Below, in pieces: positions 4,539 through 6,834 of a stretch of DNA of 6,834 nucleotides; positions within the stretch are counted from its first letter, which is position 1, and every line of letters begins with the position of its first letter. The stretch covers positions 1 to 6,834 of the forward strand of contig CAMWUH010000119.1 in NCBI GenBank assembly GCA_947177325.1. The letters are read 5' to 3'. The notes below the pieces were generated by a model, which worked only from the letters and a program-made list of their open reading frames with translations, searched no databases and was not told the DNA's origin. Source of the DNA: an uncultured Bacteroidales bacterium (lineage in GTDB: Bacteria > Bacteroidota > Bacteroidia > Bacteroidales > Muribaculaceae). The position numbers and the translations under genes are program-made.

Positions 4539-6834
4539 TTACATCGAGCTCTCGCCGGTGGAGGGTGCTTGAGCACCGCCCTGAAGGTCGTCGTTGGAGA
4601 TTGAGGTGGTCGTTTTCTTCACCTGAGCCTTCATTGTGCCGAAGCGGAAACTAAGCTCAAGGCCTATCATGCGCATGCCATCCATATATTCATGCGAGAT
4701 TGATGTGAAGCTGCCTCGGTTGACGTAAGATGTTTCGGCGTAATGGTTGTTGAATGGGTTGCGGGCATGGATTTTCACTGTCAGCGCATCCCCTTTGAGG
4801 AAAGAGCGCTGCAGGGAGAAACCGTGGAAAATGGTGCGGGCTCCGCGATTTGAGTAGCCGTATACGGAGTTGAGATCGCCCGAGCGGTAAAACATCATAC
4901 CCTCAAGCCTGAGCTTCCAGGGCAGTTGCTGGGTTGCGCGGAAGAATAGGCTTGCTGACCAAAGATGGTTGGTCAGTCCTTGCGAAGTGAAGCGGACGTG
5001 GTCGTAGTTGACACTGCCGTTGAGCATCACGTTGGTTTTCTGCGTAATGGCCCATTGGGCAAACGCCGAGAATTGGAATTGCTTGGTGTGAGCCACGTTG
5101 CCATAAGTTGAGTAAACGTAATCATCGGCATTGGCCCAGGTAACTTGCTCTATGGCATTATTGGTAAAGTCGTAGCTGGCGCTGAGGTCAACATTAAACT
5201 TGCGGGTAAACAACGAATAATTGAGCATCAGGGAATTATAGAGCGAGCTTGAGAGGTCGGGGTTGCCCCATGATTGCGAAGTTGGAGTGTATGTTACGTT
5301 GGGGTTGAGATAGTTGATACCGGGGCGATTGATGCGCGATGAGTAGGCGGCTTTTAGCGATGAAGTTTCTGAGAGCGAATACATCACTGAGGCTTGGGGC
5401 ACAAAGTCGTTGAGCGACGACCCGAAGTTATCTTCCGGCTTATCCTTATATTTAGCCGACAGACGAGAGTATTCGTAGCGCAAACCTGCACGAGCGGCTA
5501 CCTTGCCGTAAACAAGACGATAATCAAAGTAGCCTGCACCGATGGTGGTAAGGTGGGAGAAGTCAACGAAGTCGGGCTTGTGGCTGCCATCGATGTAGTC
5601 GAAGTCGGTAGTGTTTTTGGAGTGGTTATTACGCGAGATAAACTTGCCGCCGATTGAAATTGTATGATGCTCGTTGATGGGGCGAGTCCAATCGAGCTGG
5701 AGAGTGTTTTCGAGGAAATTGGTATGACCGAGAGCTGATTGGAAGTCATATCCGGCAGGGAAGTTAACCAAATCTTCATAGTGGGAGTTTGACTCACTGT
5801 TGCCCGTGGAGTTAGAAATTTGATAAGAGAAAGTCAATGACTCCCCTTTGCGGCGGGTGGAGTGTTGATAATTGAAGTTGCCGTTAAACTCGGTACCTTT
5901 CCCTTTGGGGGTATTGGTCAGAGTAGAAAATGAGTAAAGCAAGTTTCCTGCAGGGTCATAGCCGAAAGTCGAGGAGTTGCTTCTGTTTTTGAAATCATAG
6001 CTATGGCCTGAAAATTCAAGCGTAAAAAGGTTGAGCGAGTCGAGTTCAAACGATGAGTCGAGTCCGAAAAACACGAAGTCGCCATGAGAGCGGGTTTCAG
6101 AGTTGCTCTTTTCGGTGTTGCCGGTTTCGAGATATTCGGTTTCAGAATCAGAACTGTTGCGATTCATCTTTTCAGCTTGATGGAAGTAGCCGGCATTGGC
6201 CGAGAACACGAATTTACCGACATTGCCGGAGAGCCACAAGCCACCTACGGGGCGGTCGTTGTTGCTAATCATGCCGGCGCGCACATTACCCATAAAGCCA
6301 TTGAGCGACGAGTGCTTGACTGTGACGATATTAAGGATTGCGCCCACTCCCTCGGCATCTTCCTTGGCACCGGGGTCGGTAATAACTTCAATGCGCTCAA
6401 TCATCGAAGCCGGAATGGCGGCAAAAATATCTTTGGCGTTGGAGGTAAACGAGTTGTTAGGGCGACCGTCTTTATAAATCTTAAAGTTGCCCGAACCTTT
6501 CACTTTGATAGTTCCATCGGCATCGACTGTCACCATGGGCACCTTTCGGAGCATGTCCTGAACGTTGGATGTTTTGGAATCCTCATCGGCCTGCACATCA
6601 TACCCGATGCGATCGATCTCTTTTACCACCAGCGGTTTGGTGGCTACGACTTCGACCTCCGACAATATTTCGGCGTTGTCGGTCATAACCAGAATGCCGA
6701 AATCAAAATCGGGCGCAACGGAGTTAACTTGAAACGGGCGATTAATTGAAGTTTTGCCTACTGATGAAATCACCAACCTATAGTCGCCCTGGCGATCAAG
6801 GGTTTGACTGAAAAGACCGTTTTCATCGGTAATT
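4539..6834 (-). CDS. TonB-dependent receptor, outer-membrane beta-barrel family (5' end cut by window edge)
   Basis: An outer-membrane receptor or transporter energised by TonB-ExbBD. The frame is open to the right edge: 764 complete codons are visible from 6833, and the start is outside the window. A TTG at 6776 should not be taken as the start, because coding continues upstream of it with ITDENGLFSQTLDRQGDYRLVISSVG, the end of a carboxypeptidase-regulatory-like beta-sandwich. In fragment numbering: VEVVAT (60-65) opens the plug; NVQDMLRKVPMVTVDADG (from about 90), FKIYKDGRP, IERIEVITDPGAKEDAEGVGAILNIVT (about 145-171) are plug hallmarks. A large beta-barrel of the OMP_b-brl_3 type follows to about residue 732, its last strand reading MIGLELSFRFG. 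A polar 32-residue tail with KKTTTSISNDDLQGG ends the protein. No SusD-like partner lies downstream, so a SusC role is unlikely. The substrate cannot be told from sequence. Confidence 0.93.
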   Translation of the reverse strand, partial: ITDENGLFSQTLDRQGDYRLVISSVGKTSINRPFQVNSVAPDFDFGILVMTDNAEILSEVEVVATKPLVVKEIDRIGYDVQADEDSKTSNVQDMLRKVPMVTVDADGTIKVKGSGNFKIYKDGRPNNSFTSNAKDIFAAIPASMIERIEVITDPGAKEDAEGVGAILNIVTVKHSSLNGFMGNVRAGMISNNDRPVGGLWLSGNVGKFVFSANAGYFHQAEKMNRNSSDSETEYLETGNTEKSNSETRSHGDFVFFGLDSSFELDSLNLFTLEFSGHSYDFKNRSNSSTFGYDPAGNLLYSFSTLTNTPKGKGTEFNGNFNYQHSTRRKGESLTFSYQISNSTGNSESNSHYEDLVNFPAGYDFQSALGHTNFLENTLQLDWTRPINEHHTISIGGKFISRNNHSKNTTDFDYIDGSHKPDFVDFSHLTTIGAGYFDYRLVYGKVAARAGLRYEYSRLSAKYKDKPEDNFGSSLNDFVPQASVMYSLSETSSLKAAYSSRINRPGINYLNPNVTYTPTSQSWGNPDLSSSLYNSLMLNYSLFTRKFNVDLSASYDFTNNAIEQVTWANADDYVYSTYGNVAHTKQFQFSAFAQWAITQKTNVMLNGSVNYDHVRFTSQGLTNHLWSASLFFRATQQLPWKLRLEGMMFYRSGDLNSVYGYSNRGARTIFHGFSLQRSFLKGDALTVKIHARNPFNNHYAETSYVNRGSFTSISHEYMDGMRMIGLELSFRFGTMKAQVKKTTTSISNDDLQGGAQAPSTGESSM

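Noticed and set aside
6084..6749. A 221-codon open frame on the plus strand
   Set aside because: It is antisense to the plug region of the TonB-dependent receptor, whose conserved motifs prove the minus-strand frame.
6774..6776. TTG as the start of the TonB-dependent receptor
   Set aside because: The same frame continues upstream to the window edge with a carboxypeptidase-regulatory-like sequence, so the TTG is an internal leucine codon.

Overview
The window looks like a chromosomal stretch from a Bacteroidales bacterium, possibly of the Muribaculaceae/Bacteroidaceae type. The reasons are a TonB-linked outer-membrane receptor of the kind with a carboxypeptidase-regulatory-like N-terminus and a 'SISNDDL' C-terminal tail, a PheS with a four-cysteine insertion and no adjacent pheT, almost no Shine-Dalgarno sequences, and a Bacteroidetes-type -7 box (TACCTTTG) ahead of pheS. 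The family-level placement is inference; the order-level placement is fairly firm.

All six supported genes lie on the minus strand, so transcription runs from high to low coordinates. From right to left: a TonB-dependent receptor (about 4539-6834) whose N-terminus is cut by the window edge; a 214-bp intergenic region with a weak terminator candidate for the receptor gene and the pheS promoter; then five tightly packed genes: pheS (phenylalanyl-tRNA synthetase alpha), crcB/fluC (fluoride channel), nth (endonuclease III), a TRIC/UPF0126 membrane channel, and an LTA-synthase-like sulfatase-superfamily membrane enzyme whose C-terminus is cut by the left edge. Gaps between the five genes are 23, 25, 28 bp or less, and no promoter or strong terminator is visible between them, so they are probably one operon driven from the pheS promoter.

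The five genes do not form one pathway. pheS (translation) and nth (base-excision repair) are housekeeping, crcB removes toxic fluoride, TRIC is a probable monovalent cation channel, and the last gene is a probable envelope phosphotransferase. The most notable non-coding signal is a perfect 8-bp hairpin that fills the pheS-crcB gap and ends 4 nt before the crcB start codon, where it could couple crcB translation to pheS. I see no mobile element, CRISPR array, tRNA or rRNA, and no convincing new multi-gene system; the window is mainly an ordinary core region. No gene-free stretch exceeds 300 bp.
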